64,000 bases of DNA, from the NCBI GenBank assembly GCA_009777725.1, contig WRLG01000016.1, forward strand, positions 1 through 64,000, written 5' to 3'. This DNA comes from Oscillospiraceae bacterium (GTDB lineage Bacteria > Bacillota > Clostridia > Oscillospirales > Ruminococcaceae). Below are positions 48,724 to 57,068 of this stretch, in pieces (position 1 is the stretch's first letter; every line of letters starts with the position of its first letter). Below the pieces are notes generated by a model. That model saw only the letters and a program-made list of their open reading frames with translations, was not told where the DNA came from and ran no database searches. A program made the position numbers and the translations under genes.

Positions 48724-50808
48724 TCAAAACTCAAACCCCCCGCTCCTTACCTCCGACATATGCAACTTGCCGTCTTTATATATCAGAGCCCTAAAGCTAT
48801 CCTCCGTAAAAATAACCGTTTCTCCTTGGCTGACAATAACCGTGTTATTCTCGCCGTCATATAATAAAATTTCCGAATCGCGGCAGTGAAGCAACACCGA
48901 GTCGTCAAAAAATTCCAGCGCGTAATAGGGCATTTCAATGCGCGATTCCGCGCTGTAGCGCATGGTATTTTCGCCGAAATCCGCCATGCCGCCCCGCAGA
49001 TAGCCCTCCTCCGGCACAAGGACTGTGTGAACGTCAAAAAGCGCAAGCTTGTCCTTATAAATCGGCTGAGATGTGTTGGAATTTACATTTAAATATAAGG
49101 CTTCAATATCATAAATCCCAAGCCTGTTGAGATATTTAACAGCCGAACGCGCGGCGCGCCCGCCCCTGTTTAAATCTACGATGCTTGCGGTGTTTTTGTC
49201 GTGTATGATTAAAACGCTTGCCGCACCCTCATGTAAAACCGCCGCCGTTACGGTACTGCTCGGTATAAACCTGTACGCGAATATTACCGTAACGGTAAAG
49301 CCGAAAATAAACGCCCAAAGCATTATAACGCGACGGAAACTCCGCAGAATAACCGCCCCCGCAATAACCGTCACAATGCAAATCAAAACCGCGCCCGCCG
49401 CAAAATCATACCCCAGCGGGATATAAGAAAACCGAAGCCCGCCAATTGCTTTTGAAGCCGCGACCACAAGCTCACAGCAAACCCCGCAAACCGCCAAAAT
49501 CGGCATAGCAATAAGCCCCAACCCGCCCGTAAATGTAACAATTACGCCGCCGATTAGGATTACCGTACAAATCGGCAGTAAAAATAAATTCGATAAGGGC
49601 GATATAATTGAGATTTCATCAAAAAATAAAAAGCTCACGGGGAACATAGCGGTGACGACGCATATGTAAGAAAGCAAAAGCCGCGTTTTTTTGCCGAATC
49701 TGAACCGCTCATCCTCGAAGCCCTCCGGCAATTTTTGCTTTTCCCAAATAATTTTTTGCAGTTCATTCACAACAACGGGGGCTAACACCCCCATGCCGAA
49801 AACTCCGGCGGTTGACATGAGAAACGATGCGTCCCGAACGGCAAAGGGGTTGGAAGCGGTTAGCATGATTACGGCAATGCCTAAAGAATTCAACGTGTCG
49901 GCGCGCCGCCGGAAAAGCTCCGCCGCGTAAACGATAATAATCATAAAAGCCGAGCGCGTTACGGGAGGGGTAAACCCCGCAAGCAAAGCAAACGCGCAAA
50001 GCGGCAGGAGCAAAATGCAAAAACGCGCGGACTTTTTAAGAGGCGTGAGCGACAAAAGCCCCCAAAAGAATGAGCAGGTCAAGGCAAGATGAAGCCCCGA
50101 AACCGTCATAATATGCCCGATTCCGGCGCGTTGCATCAGCAATCTTGTGTCATCTTCAAGCCCCGACTTATCACCGAAAAGTATTGCCGACATAACAGCC
50201 AAAGCATCGCTGTTCATGTATTTATTTATGCGCGAATAGATATATTCGCGGTAATCTAAAGCCGTGCGGCGGATTGAAAATGAATCCGCATGTTCAAGCT
50301 CAAAGTCTGTTATTTTTTCTATTTGCAGATAAATTCCTTTGGATTTATAGTAGCTTTTTAAGGGAAAAATATAGCTATCCTCCATAACAGAGGCTTTACC
50401 TGTAACGCTGATATTGTCGCCGATTTTGCAGTCCGCGCTGTCCGCGAAGAATATGACTGTTGCGGTTACATCGTCGTTTACAATCCCCTTAACCTCATAG
50501 CGGCTCATATCCCTGCTGTAATCGTTGACGGCTGTTATTTTCCCCTTAACTATAACATCATAGCCGTTGTATTTTATAATATTTTGGTACACAAAGTTAT
50601 CATAAAGCGAGTAATAAATCCCGCCCGCCGCAAAGCTGAACATAATAACACAAAGCGTAATATATTTAAATTTGCGGACTGCAAGCAACCCCGCCCCCGC
50701 CGCAATTAACGCAATCCCCAAATAAATACTTATGTAATACCCCGAAAATGATGCCGAAAACAGCCCGAAAAGATAGAAGAAACCTATATATGCCATTTTT
50801 CGGGTCAT
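48724..50808 (-). CDS. comEC: ComEC/Rec2-family DNA uptake channel protein
   Basis: A 694-aa membrane protein. The N-terminal OB-like DUF4131 region is followed by the competence core with 'GIGHIMTVSGLHLAL' and 'LLAGFTPPVTRSAFMIIIVY'. The C-terminal beta-lactamase-like domain (from about 530) is present as a fold, but the HxHxDH metal motif is replaced by 'ALYLNVNSNTSQP', so the nuclease activity proposed for ComEC is probably lost. ATG 50808 follows GAGGAGA. No comEA or comEB is adjacent. Confidence 0.88.
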   Translation of the reverse strand: MTRKMAYIGFFYLFGLFSASFSGYYISIYLGIALIAAGAGLLAVRKFKYITLCVIMFSFAAGGIYYSLYDNFVYQNIIKYNGYDVIVKGKITAVNDYSRDMSRYEVKGIVNDDVTATVIFFADSADCKIGDNISVTGKASVMEDSYIFPLKSYYKSKGIYLQIEKITDFELEHADSFSIRRTALDYREYIYSRINKYMNSDALAVMSAILFGDKSGLEDDTRLLMQRAGIGHIMTVSGLHLALTCSFFWGLLSLTPLKKSARFCILLLPLCAFALLAGFTPPVTRSAFMIIIVYAAELFRRRADTLNSLGIAVIMLTASNPFAVRDASFLMSTAGVFGMGVLAPVVVNELQKIIWEKQKLPEGFEDERFRFGKKTRLLLSYICVVTAMFPVSFLFFDEISIISPLSNLFLLPICTVILIGGVIVTFTGGLGLIAMPILAVCGVCCELVVAASKAIGGLRFSYIPLGYDFAAGAVLICIVTVIAGAVILRSFRRVIMLWAFIFGFTVTVIFAYRFIPSSTVTAAVLHEGAASVLIIHDKNTASIVDLNRGGRAARSAVKYLNRLGIYDIEALYLNVNSNTSQPIYKDKLALFDVHTVLVPEEGYLRGGMADFGENTMRYSAESRIEMPYYALEFFDDSVLLHCRDSEILLYDGENNTVIVSQGETVIFTEDSFRALIYKDGKLHMSEVRSGGFEF

Positions 50809-50842
50809 TTTAAATTCTCCTCAGTATTTTTTTAGAAACCCA

Positions 50843-50871
50843 TTGACAATGCGTGTAATGCGTGTTACAAT
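50843..50871 (+). promoter_or_regulatory. Promoter and repeat operator of hicAB (second locus)
   Basis: TTGACA (50843-50848), 17 bp, TACAAT (50866-50871). The spacer is a tandem repeat TGCGTGTAA/TGCGTGTTA that also reads GTAATGCGTGTTAC, a likely HicB binding site. Confidence 0.7.
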
Positions 50872-50892
50872 ATTCAAGAGGGGGGGAGCAAG

Positions 50893-51075
50893 ATGACGGC
50901 AAAGGAAGCGGAAAAATTAATACTTAAAGATGGGTGGTACTTCGTTGGTTCTAAAGGTTCTCATCGACAGTATAAACATAAATCCAAACCGGGTAAAGTA
51001 ACAGTCCCATTTCACCCCGGCGATATTAGCATGCCAATAGTTAATTCTATATTAAAGCAAGCAAAATTAAAGTAA
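50893..51075 (+). CDS. hicA: HicA-family toxin
   Basis: A 60-aa complete HicA: KEAEKLILKDGWYFVGSKGS, then HRQYKHKSKPGKVTVPFHPG and the terminal helix NSILKQAKLK. H24 in GSHRQY is the catalytic histidine. GAGGGGGG before the ATG. hicB follows after 44 bp. Confidence 0.93.
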   Translation: MTAKEAEKLILKDGWYFVGSKGSHRQYKHKSKPGKVTVPFHPGDISMPIVNSILKQAKLK

Positions 51076-51119
51076 GATTAAGATTTATTTTCAGTTAACC
51101 AAGAAAGGATTGTTGTCTT

Positions 51120-51524
51120 ATGAAACTTGTTTATCCTGCAATATTTTACCCGTTTGATGAGAAAGACGGGGAAGGCTTCGCAGTTGAAGTCCCCGACTTA
51201 CCGGGATGTGCTACCGGCGGCAACAGCATGGCAGAAGCCATTGATATGGCAATTGATGCCGCATCGGGCTGGGTTCTGGGTGAAATGGAAGACGGCTTGC
51301 CGATTCCTAAGGCTACCCCATTCAATAAAGTGAAACCCGAAGAACCTAACGGAATAGTGAGCATGATTGTCCTTGATATGGACAGCTACGCTGAAAAATA
51401 CGGTAACAAAGCGGTTAGGAAGAATCTCACCATTCCGGCATGGCTTGCAACAGCCGCTGATAAGCTCAATATTAACTATTCTCAAACCTTGCAAAATGCT
51501 TTGATAGAGCAGATTAATATGTAG
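51120..51524 (+). CDS. hicB: HicB-family antitoxin
   Basis: A 134-aa HicB: 'YPAIFYPFDEKDGEGFAVEV' and 'PDLPGCATGGNSMAEAIDMA' form the partial RNase-H fold; 'KNLTIPAWLATAADKLNINY' is the C-terminal DNA-binding part. It belongs to a different HicB subgroup from 12933-13265, so the two hic loci are not recent duplicates. Confidence 0.93.
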   Translation: MKLVYPAIFYPFDEKDGEGFAVEVPDLPGCATGGNSMAEAIDMAIDAASGWVLGEMEDGLPIPKATPFNKVKPEEPNGIVSMIVLDMDSYAEKYGNKAVRKNLTIPAWLATAADKLNINYSQTLQNALIEQINM

Positions 51525-51533
51525 TAATCACTT

Positions 51534-51875
51534 TCAACAAATCCTCAAACTAAGCTTCTCCCCGCCGAGAATGTGAAAATGCAGGTGGTGGACTGTCTGT
51601 CCGCCGTGTTCGCCTGCGTTTGATACTACTCTGAACCCATCGCCGTCAATCCCTTTTTCCTTGGCGATTTTTGCAATCACCTCAAAAATATGAGCGATAA
51701 CGCTCGAATTTTCAGCAGTAATATCCGCCGCCGAAGTTATATGTTCTTTAGGTATAACAAGAACATGAACAGGCGCGGCAGGGCTGATGTCCAAAAATGC
51801 AAGCACCCTGTCGTCCTCGTAAACTTTAGTTGACGGGATTTCACCTGCTATTATTTTGCAGAATAAGCAGTTCAT
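51534..51875 (-). CDS. HIT-family nucleotide hydrolase
   Basis: A 113-aa HINT-type purine nucleoside phosphoramidase: zinc residues C3 and C6 (NCLFCKI), 'PSTKVYEDDRVLAFLDI', 'HVLVIPKEHI' and the histidine triad H97-x-H99-x-H101 in 'TVHHLHFHILGG'. Length typical. Convergent with hicB. Confidence 0.93.
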   Translation of the reverse strand: MNCLFCKIIAGEIPSTKVYEDDRVLAFLDISPAAPVHVLVIPKEHITSAADITAENSSVIAHIFEVIAKIAKEKGIDGDGFRVVSNAGEHGGQTVHHLHFHILGGEKLSLRIC

Positions 51876-51907
51876 AATTTTCTTACCTCGTTTCTTTTTT
51901 ATTGAAT

Positions 51908-52068
51908 TTTTGTACCTATTCAGTCGCTCTGCTTAATTTTGTGAATAATGAACCGTCTTTTGTAGGGGACGGGCAAGCCCGTCCCGCGCGCAAAAAACGC
52001 ATCATTTCGCTATTGCGGGACAGGCAAGCCCGTCCCCTACGTAACCCTATTGCACAGGTGGGAATTTT
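51908..52068. repeat. Composite REP-like element
   Basis: The gene-free part 51876-52069 contains TTCAGTCGCTCTGCTTAATT, GGGGACGGGCAAGCCCGTCCC (about 51965) and GGGACAGGCAAGCCCGTCCC with tail CTACGTAACCCTATTGCACA. It is a second copy of the composite element at 16455-16610 and shares its tail with 2308-2358. Confidence 0.75.
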
Positions 52069-52069
52069 T

Positions 52070-52279
52070 TCATTCTCCGCTCTCCGATTTCAGATTAACA
52101 TTATTTTTAACGCAGTATTTAAACGCGTTCACTAAAAGCTTAGGTTTGCTGATATTATTTTCTTTGCAATAATTATCAATAAGTTCATAGTCCGCGATTC
52201 TTATATCGGCGGCAAATCTTTTATAATTTTTAGCAGTGTATTTCCAGTTAGCACGTTTTTTTGCTTCTGATGCTGGCAT
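52070..52279 (-). CDS. Small RHH-like protein, tandem paralogue 2
   Basis: A 69-aa protein starting MPASEAKKRANWKYTAKNYK and containing 'ADYELIDNYCKENNISKPKL' and 'LVNAFKYCVKNN'. The beta-strand plus two helices pattern suggests a ribbon-helix-helix DNA-binding antitoxin-like protein. It shares about 75 percent of positions with the upstream 52248-52487 gene and overlaps its end by 32 bp. No toxin gene is visible next to it. Confidence 0.65.
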   Translation of the reverse strand: MPASEAKKRANWKYTAKNYKRFAADIRIADYELIDNYCKENNISKPKLLVNAFKYCVKNNVNLKSESGE

Positions 52280-52487
52280 TATTCTCAACCCCCAGATTTA
52301 AGTTAGCATTATTTTCAACGCAATATTTAAACGCGTTGACTAAAAGTTTAGGCTTACTTATATTGTTTTCTTTACAATAATTGTCAATTAACTCATAATC
52401 GGCGTTTTTTATATTGGCTGAAAATCTTTTGTAGGTTTTAGAATCATACTTTATTTTAGCGCGCTTTTGTGCTTCAGATATTGGCAT
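52248..52487 (-). CDS. Small RHH-like protein, tandem paralogue 1
   Basis: A 79-aa protein starting MPISEAQKRAKIKYDSKTYK with the same core as its neighbour ('NYCKENNISKPKLLVNAFKY'). The C-terminus (GVENNASIRSKKTC) is read in a different frame from the start of the next gene, so the overlap arose by tandem duplication. GGAGTTGAGAATA precedes both ATGs. Confidence 0.65.
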   Translation of the reverse strand: MPISEAQKRAKIKYDSKTYKRFSANIKNADYELIDNYCKENNISKPKLLVNAFKYCVENNANLNLGVENNASIRSKKTC

Positions 52488-52568
52488 TATTCTCAACTCC
52501 ATTAAAATTTATACAATATAAACAATAAATGTATACATGAATCGGTATAATTTTGTTTGTTTAATGTA

Positions 52569-52597
52569 TTGACATTATCCATGCCACGGTATATAAT
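52569..52597 (+). promoter_or_regulatory. Consensus promoter
   Basis: TTGACA (52569-52574), 17 bp, TATAAT (52592-52597), 34 bp before the start of the 52631 gene. Confidence 0.85.
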
Positions 52598-52630
52598 AAT
52601 ATAAGATAATAAATTTAGGAGGTATTTTTA

Positions 52631-52942
52631 ATGTCGGTAATAGAACAGCTGTATTATGGCAATATCCCCAACTGTGATAAGCAATATGACAAGCAATCCG
52701 ATTACGGAAAAGCGTTGGCGGCGGTCGCGGGGAATGAAGAGAAGCTTTTAAAATATTTCAAAAACCAACCCGATGCGGAAGAAGAAACGAAGGCGTTAAA
52801 AGAATTTGTTGAAGCCCAGCTTTCAGTAAATGTGATTGAAAATTGCGATTGTTTCACAGAGGGCTTTAAATTAGGTGCAAAATTTACGCTTGAAATGTTT
52901 ATGATTCCCGGCAATAGTTCCGCTTTGACAGTTAACAGTTAA
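52631..52942 (+). CDS. Small helical protein (DUF6809-like)
   Basis: A 103-aa protein: 'SVIEQLYYGNIPNCDKQYDK' start, 'ALAAVAGNEEKLLKYFKNQP' and 'CFTEGFKLGAKFTLEMFMIP'. This is the pattern of the DUF6809 group of short Clostridial proteins of unknown function (LEELYYGNI... GF.LG...). Perfect promoter and AGGAGG ribosome binding site suggest good expression. The last residues SSALTVNS are encoded by a TTAACAGTTAA-type repeat. Confidence 0.65.
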   Translation: MSVIEQLYYGNIPNCDKQYDKQSDYGKALAAVAGNEEKLLKYFKNQPDAEEETKALKEFVEAQLSVNVIENCDCFTEGFKLGAKFTLEMFMIPGNSSALTVNS

Positions 52943-52980
52943 TTGTGTCCGGCTTCCTTGTTTCCAAGGCTTATGCCTCT

Positions 52981-53166
52981 TTAATCTACAGTATGTTTTT
53001 TTGCAATTACTTCCTCTATAGAAACAAATTTCCACCCTTGCTCTTCGAGTTTTGGGCGTTCCTCGTCCATATATCTGAACAACCCTTCTATTCCGCCATG
53101 CTTTTCAAGCAATAACTCACGATTTCGCCGAACCTCGGCTACAGGGTCAATGTCTATATAGTTCAT
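52981..53166 (-). CDS. Small antitoxin-like protein (61 aa)
   Basis: Starts MNYIDIDPVAEVRRNRELLL and continues HGGIEGLFRYMDEERPKLEE. Proteins with the pattern 'DPVAEVRR.RE.LLE..GG' are common short hypothetical proteins of Firmicutes, often near TA genes. No partner is next to it; it follows alaS by 12 bp. Function unknown. Confidence 0.6.
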   Translation of the reverse strand: MNYIDIDPVAEVRRNRELLLEKHGGIEGLFRYMDEERPKLEEQGWKFVSIEEVIAKKHTVD

Positions 53167-53178
53167 TATTCCAACCCC

Positions 53179-55818
53179 TCAACTCCCAACTAACTCTGAA
53201 ATAATACGTTCAACTTCACTCAACGCCGCTTCAATCTTCGCAATATCACCAATCCCCGCCATAGCGTTGTCGGGTCTGCCGCCGCCTTTTCCGCCTGTTA
53301 ACGCCGATACTTTTTGCACGATTTTTCCCGCGTGCGCCCCCTTGGAAACAGCCTCCTTGCCGCAAACGCAAAGCATAGAACTGTTAGATGCAAGCACAGC
53401 GACAACATCAGCAGCTTTGTCTTTTATTTTATCGCCCATAGCCCGCAAAACCTCCGGCTTAACCTCGCCTAAGCAGGCTTGAATAACGCGAACCTCTCCG
53501 ACTTGAACGGCATTTTTGAATAAGTCGTCAAGCTGAGAGCCCGCAAGTTTGCCATTCAACTCCGCAACCTCTTTTTCAAGCGACTTGACTTCGGCAACAA
53601 CCGCCGCACACCGTGCCGCTAAATCCATAGGATTAGCCGATTTAACGGCGTTTGCGGAATTAACGATAATATCACTATAATTGTTAATCATCGAGAGTAC
53701 GCCCCAGCCCGTAACGCCCTCAATACGCCTTATTCCTGCCGCAACAGAGTTTTCCGATAATATTTTGAACAGCCCCAGTTTCGAGGTATTGTCAACATGA
53801 GTTCCGCCGCAAAGCTCAATCGAATCACCCGATTTTACAACCCGCACCGTATCACCGTATTTTTCGCCGAATAAAGCCATCGCCCCGATTTTTTTAGCCT
53901 CTTCAAGCGGCATTTCCTCAGATGTTACGGGCAGGGCATTAAGAATAGCATGGTTCACATAATCCTCAACTTCACGAAGTTGACCGGGCGTTACCGCTTC
54001 AAAGTGCGAAAAGTCAAACCGCACTCTTTGAGAATCAACAAGCTGCCCTGCCTGATGGACATGCTCACCCAAAACTTCACGGAGGACGGATTGCAAAAGA
54101 TGAGCCGCCGTGTGATTCCGCATGATTGATTTTCTGTTTAATTCGGAAAGCACAGCCGCCACTCTGTCCCCAACGGACAGTTCCCCGCGAATAGCCGTCA
54201 CCATATGAAGAATATGCCCGGCTGAATCCTTTTTAGTATCGGTAACGTCAAAGATTCCGCCCATATCGCTGCTGACCAATCCGCCAATATCGCCGACCTG
54301 CCCGCCGCTTTCGGCATAAAATGGGGTTTTATCCAGTATTACAGTGCCGTTTTCACCCGCTTGAATCTTATCAGCTTGTTCACCACCTACAAAGACCGCA
54401 AGAATTTTGGCTTGTTCTTCAAATGAAGTATACCCTGTAAATTCGGTTGCGGGCAGGTCGATAACGCCCATTGCGCCGCCGTCATCCTCCCACGATGAAC
54501 CCGACTTGTTTTTATAATCTTCTTTAGCGCGGCTTTTTTGTTCGGAAAGACATTCTTTATATTGCTCCAAATCAACGGCTACGCCTTTTTCGGCGGCAAT
54601 TTCGACAGTCAAATCAATGGGGAAACCATAGGTGTCACTTAATAAAAACGCATCCTCGCCCGATAGAATTTTTTCGCCAGCTGTGGTAATTTGAGCAAGC
54701 CTTTGCGACAAAATTTCAAGCCCTCTGTCAATGGTTTTTGAAAAGGCTTCTTCTTCATTTTTAATGAGCTTTTTGATATAATCCCGCTTTTCATTAAGTT
54801 CGGGATACGCCGCTTCATTCTCCTTTATAACGGTATCGGCGGCTTCAAATAAAAACGGCTTCTCAATCCCCAAAAGCCGCCCATGCCTCGCCGCCCGCCG
54901 TAAAAGACGGCGCAGAACATAACCCCGCCCGACATTAGAGCCGGTAACGCCATCGCAAACCATAAAAGTTGAACTTCTGATATGGTCGGTTATAACGCGC
55001 AATGAAACATCGGTTTTTTCGTCCTTTTTATATGCAACACCCGCCGTTTCGCTAATCTGATTCATAATATTTTGAACGGTATCAACCTCAAACAGGTTGC
55101 CGACGCTCTGCATAACGCAAGCAAGCCTTTCAAGCCCCATCCCCGTGTCGATATTCTTCTTAGCAAGCGGCGTGTAATTGCCGTGTCCGTCACTGTCAAA
55201 CTGTGTGAATACCAAATTCCAGACTTCAACAAATCTATCACACTCACACCCGACTTTGCAATCGGGCGAACCGCAACCGTTCTGTGCGCCCCTGTCAAAA
55301 TAAATCTCCGAGCAAGGACCGCAAGGACCGCTCCCATGCTCCCAAAAGTTATCCGCCTTGCCCAACCGCGACATATGAGAGGGGTCTACCCCTCTGTTTT
55401 TTGTCCAAATATCATATGATTCATCATCTTCTTCATAAACCGAAACATAGAGCAGTTCTTTAGGCATTTCCAAAACTTCGGTAAAAAACTCCCAAGCCCA
55501 CGCGGTCGCTTCCCCTTTGAAATATTCGCCGAAAGAGAAATTCCCCAGCATTTCAAAATAAGTACCGTGGCGCGCGGTTTTACCCACCTGCTCAATATCC
55601 GGCGTGCGTATACATTTTTGGCAGGTCGTAACGCGGACATTGGGCGGAGTTTCCTGCCCCGTAAAAAACTTTTTAAGCGGTGCCATGCCGCTGTTGATTA
55701 ACAATAAGCTGTTATCCCCCTGCGGAATCAGCCCCGCACTCGGCAGACGTGTGTGGTTTTTGCTTTCAAAGAATGTTAAAAATTTCTCCCTTAACTCGTT
55801 AAGTCCTATGTTTTGCAT
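53179..55818 (-). CDS. alaS: Alanyl-tRNA synthetase
   Basis: Charges tRNA-Ala and edits misacylated product. The 879-aa core starts MQNIGLNELREKFLTFFESK at 55818 behind GGGAG. Class II motifs are seen in 'SGMAPLKKFFTG' and 'GSGPCGPCSEIYFDRG'; editing-domain zinc motifs are 'RNHTAAHLLQSVL' and 'ELCGGTHVDNT'; the C-terminal DHHA1 region has 'GGKGGGRPDNAMAG'. Length is normal for AlaS. An open frame continues 107 codons upstream without a stop (see 55819-56139). No T-box leader is seen. Confidence 0.95.
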   Translation of the reverse strand: MQNIGLNELREKFLTFFESKNHTRLPSAGLIPQGDNSLLLINSGMAPLKKFFTGQETPPNVRVTTCQKCIRTPDIEQVGKTARHGTYFEMLGNFSFGEYFKGEATAWAWEFFTEVLEMPKELLYVSVYEEDDESYDIWTKNRGVDPSHMSRLGKADNFWEHGSGPCGPCSEIYFDRGAQNGCGSPDCKVGCECDRFVEVWNLVFTQFDSDGHGNYTPLAKKNIDTGMGLERLACVMQSVGNLFEVDTVQNIMNQISETAGVAYKKDEKTDVSLRVITDHIRSSTFMVCDGVTGSNVGRGYVLRRLLRRAARHGRLLGIEKPFLFEAADTVIKENEAAYPELNEKRDYIKKLIKNEEEAFSKTIDRGLEILSQRLAQITTAGEKILSGEDAFLLSDTYGFPIDLTVEIAAEKGVAVDLEQYKECLSEQKSRAKEDYKNKSGSSWEDDGGAMGVIDLPATEFTGYTSFEEQAKILAVFVGGEQADKIQAGENGTVILDKTPFYAESGGQVGDIGGLVSSDMGGIFDVTDTKKDSAGHILHMVTAIRGELSVGDRVAAVLSELNRKSIMRNHTAAHLLQSVLREVLGEHVHQAGQLVDSQRVRFDFSHFEAVTPGQLREVEDYVNHAILNALPVTSEEMPLEEAKKIGAMALFGEKYGDTVRVVKSGDSIELCGGTHVDNTSKLGLFKILSENSVAAGIRRIEGVTGWGVLSMINNYSDIIVNSANAVKSANPMDLAARCAAVVAEVKSLEKEVAELNGKLAGSQLDDLFKNAVQVGEVRVIQACLGEVKPEVLRAMGDKIKDKAADVVAVLASNSSMLCVCGKEAVSKGAHAGKIVQKVSALTGGKGGGRPDNAMAGIGDIAKIEAALSEVERIISELVGS

Positions 55819-56139
55819 TTTTATTTCTCCCATCTTTTTATTACTGTTTTGATTATTTATATCCCGTGACGTACCATATATGAACGCATAATAATTCATT
55901 GATTTTAAAAAGTCAATTGTAATTGAGTACCCCGACTTTTCGCCAATCAAAGCATCAACCCAACAGCAGGGGCATAAAGCGGTTATTCCCTCATGTCCGG
56001 GTTCATCGCACCATTCAACAATTTCTTCGGATGAAAATATTCTCATACAAAAAAAGCAACCGCACATTTGAACCGCTTGAAGAGCTTCTCTATTGTATTG
56101 TGCATATTTGTCGGCTCTTTTATATTCTTGATATGTCAA
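55819..56139 (-). CDS. CxxC zinc-finger 'cytoplasmic protein' ORF without its own stop, in frame with alaS
   Basis: A 107-codon stretch starting at TTG: MTYQEYKRADKYAQYNREAL, 'MCGCFFCMRIFSSEEIVEWC', 'ALCPCCWVDALIGEKSGYSI' and 'DFLKSMNYYAF'. This is the pattern of a stand-alone Firmicute zinc-finger protein of 80-90 aa. No stop codon lies between its end and the AlaS start, so ribosomes starting here would make a 986-aa fusion. The linker of about 20 residues (SRDINNQNSNKKMGEIK) looks like non-coding DNA read through. A stand-alone gene that lost its stop, or a true fusion, are both possible. Confidence 0.55.
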
Positions 56140-56164
56140 TTATATTCTCACGCTCCCTCATAAA

Positions 56165-56464
56165 TCAAATAAGATTTTGAGCTGTATCTTGACGGCAGTC
56201 TTGAATGTCGTAAATATGAACTTTATCTTCGACTATCTTAAAAACAATTCGGTAACGCTTTGAAAAAAGCATATACTTTAAATTCATGCCTATTTCACTC
56301 TCGTATTTAGGATATAAATGCGGGTTTTCGGAAAGTTTTTTCTGACACTCATAAAAAGCATCATATAATTTTTCTGCCGCAGATTCACTGACTTGTGCCA
56401 AAAATTCAACATGATTCTCAAATTTGGCGTTTGCTTTTGGCATCGCATGAACGCTATACACCAT
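56165..56464 (-). CDS. RelE/ParE-family toxin, tandem copy 2
   Basis: A 99-aa RelE-superfamily toxin: 'VYSVHAMPKANAKFENHVEF', 'KYMLFSKRYRIVFKIVEDKV' and the end 'HIYDIQDCRQDTAQNLI'. Overlaps its antitoxin by 11 bp. The last 20 codons are nearly identical in DNA to those of the toxin at 56751, while the rest is more diverged. Confidence 0.85.
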   Translation of the reverse strand: MVYSVHAMPKANAKFENHVEFLAQVSESAAEKLYDAFYECQKKLSENPHLYPKYESEIGMNLKYMLFSKRYRIVFKIVEDKVHIYDIQDCRQDTAQNLI

Positions 56465-56732
56465 TTTTCGCCCCTCTTTTTATAGCTTCGCGTAAACGCT
56501 CCAATGATTCCTCGGCAGTTAAAAAAACTCCCCCCGCTTCATGATATGCAATTGCTTCTCTAAGCCATTCATCTCTGTCATAAGGCGCGCTCAAAGGCGG
56601 CAGTATTTCTTCCTCCTCCGTTCCAAACGGTAAACCGCCTTGTTTAATAATAATCACAGCTTGCAACGCCAAGTCAACGTAATTCTCTGGCAATGTTTCA
56701 ATTTCATTAAATAATACCTGTCTGCTCGACAT
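56454..56732 (-). CDS. Antitoxin, tandem copy 2
   Basis: A 92-aa protein starting MSSRQVLFNEIETLPENYVD; the C-terminal part is acidic and helical (EAIAYHEAGGVFLTAEESLE). About 80 percent identical to the antitoxin at 57049. Start at 56732 behind GGAAAGGG. Antitoxin role follows from the overlap with a RelE/ParE gene. Confidence 0.82.
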   Translation of the reverse strand: MSSRQVLFNEIETLPENYVDLALQAVIIIKQGGLPFGTEEEEILPPLSAPYDRDEWLREAIAYHEAGGVFLTAEESLERLREAIKRGAKNGV

Positions 56733-56750
56733 GTTTTTCACCCTTTCCAA

Positions 56751-57068
56751 TCAAATAAGATTTTGAGCTGTATCTTGACGGCAGTCTTGAATGTCGTAAA
56801 TATGAACTTCACTTCCGACTATTTCAAAAATAATACGGTAACGGCTTTTATAAAATAATTTATAGCGCAAATTCTTCCTCATTTGCTTTTTGGGCTCATA
56901 TATAGGGTATGTTTCCGGGTTTTCTTCAAGCGTTTTTCTTGATTTGCTAAATTCATCATAAAACCTTTCTGATACATTACCGCTGATTCTATCCAAAAAG
57001 CGAGTATGATTATATAGCTTATCATATGAATACGGAGAAACGACAACGCTATATTTGCGTTCTTTCAC
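56751..57068 (-). CDS. RelE/ParE-family toxin, tandem copy 1
   Basis: A 105-aa toxin: 'YSVVVSPYSYDKLYNHTRFL', 'NLRYKLFYKSRYRIIFEIVG' and the same 'HIYDIQDCRQDTAQNLI' end as copy 2. Overlaps its antitoxin by 20 bp. Confidence 0.85.
   Translation of the reverse strand: MKERKYSVVVSPYSYDKLYNHTRFLDRISGNVSERFYDEFSKSRKTLEENPETYPIYEPKKQMRKNLRYKLFYKSRYRIIFEIVGSEVHIYDIQDCRQDTAQNLI

Noticed and set aside
53179-56139. Single 986-aa AlaS
   Set aside because: The first 107 residues belong to a separate zinc-finger family and AlaS has its own start signals at 55818; treated as two units with an in-frame junction.
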